Shown here: positions 5,348 to 5,472 of the stretch, piece after piece
Layout: each line of letters begins with the position of its first letter
Position numbering within the stretch: position 1 is the first letter of the stretch
NCBI GenBank assembly: GCA_023145185.1
Contig: JAGLEG010000066.1
Span: 1 to 5,472 of the forward strand
DNA from: Thermoplasmata archaeon
GTDB lineage: Archaea; Thermoplasmatota; Penumbrarchaeia; Penumbrarchaeales; Penumbrarchaeaceae
Length of the DNA stretch: 5,472 nt
Direction: 5' to 3'
Made by a program: the position numbers and the translations under genes
Notes under the pieces: model-generated
Database searches by the model: none
What the model was told of the DNA's origin: nothing
What the model saw: the letters and a program-made list of their open reading frames with translations, nothing else

Positions 5348-5472
5348 ATCCCAACATTGACAGATCGAATAGGGTATTTGCCTGTCGAAGTTGGGAGTAC
5401 CCTCGCTTTAACACTCCTCAATATCCCAACTTTGATAGATATAATCTGATCTGAATCCCAACATTGACAGAT
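5348..5472 (+). repeat. Cluster of 18-bp repeats, running off the window
   Basis: ATCCCAACATTGACAGAT occurs at 5348-5365 and again, identically, at 5455-5472. A third copy, ATCCCAACTTTGATAGAT, at 5423-5440 differs at two positions. A related inverted copy, CTGTCGAAGTTGGGA, lies at 5382-5396. Starts of the direct copies are 75 and 32 bp apart. This spacing is too short and irregular for an ordinary CRISPR array. Candidates are protein-binding sites, a dispersed repeat family, the edge of a longer tandem array, or a structured RNA. The window ends exactly at the last copy, so the full extent is unknown. Confidence 0.8.
5382..5396 (-). repeat. Inverted copy of the repeat
   Basis: CTGTCGAAGTTGGGA is the reverse complement of TCCCAACTTCGACAG, which matches the first direct copy at 13 of 15 positions. 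Its part AAGTTGGGA (5388-5396) is a perfect complement of TCCCAACTT in the second copy (5424-5432). It could therefore pair with either neighbour in a transcript or cruciform. Confidence 0.65.

Noticed and set aside
5348..5472. CRISPR array at the right edge
   Set aside because: Repeat is only 18 bp, copies are 75 and 32 bp apart, one copy is inverted and one has two changes. This does not fit regular repeat-spacer geometry, though sequence beyond the edge could change this.

Overview
The window looks archaeal, most likely euryarchaeal. It carries the C-terminal end of an MCM replicative helicase, a radical SAM enzyme of the RaSEA type for archaeosine (a tRNA base confined to archaea), and a GrpE/DnaK chaperone pair. 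A BRE/TATA-type promoter lies ahead of dnaK, and GGTG-type ribosome binding sites precede the three complete genes. Base composition is moderate, by eye near 40% GC. Hyperthermophilic archaea usually lack DnaK, so a mesophilic or moderately thermophilic lineage is likely. A Thermoplasmatota relative is my best guess, but it is an inference and not proven here.

Layout, all genes on the + strand: (1) 1-747, 5'-truncated mcm, entering at the arginine-finger SRFD motif and running through sensor 2 to a C-terminal winged helix. (2) 748-922, a 175-bp spacer with no convincing gene. (3) 923-1888, the RaSEA-type radical SAM gene, using a TTG start. (4) 1988-2845, grpE, with long charged N- and C-terminal extensions. 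(5) 2846-3031, a spacer holding a clear archaeal promoter and a leader of roughly 87 nt with a small hairpin. (6) 3032-5233, dnaK, 733 residues. (7) 5234-5472, a terminator hairpin followed by an AT-rich stretch and a cluster of 18-bp repeats that runs to the window edge.

GrpE and DnaK work together: GrpE exchanges nucleotide on DnaK. No dnaJ is visible, and the strong terminator after dnaK suggests that any dnaJ is elsewhere. MCM (DNA replication) and RaSEA (tRNA modification) have no obvious functional link to the chaperones.

The most interesting feature is the C-terminus of DnaK. After an ordinary nucleotide-binding domain, substrate-binding domain and helical lid, the protein carries two homologous four-cysteine zinc-ribbon modules (residues 586-623 and 695-732) separated by a very lysine/glutamate-rich linker. 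GrpE also has charged low-complexity tails. The second point of interest is the unexplained repeat cluster at the right edge.
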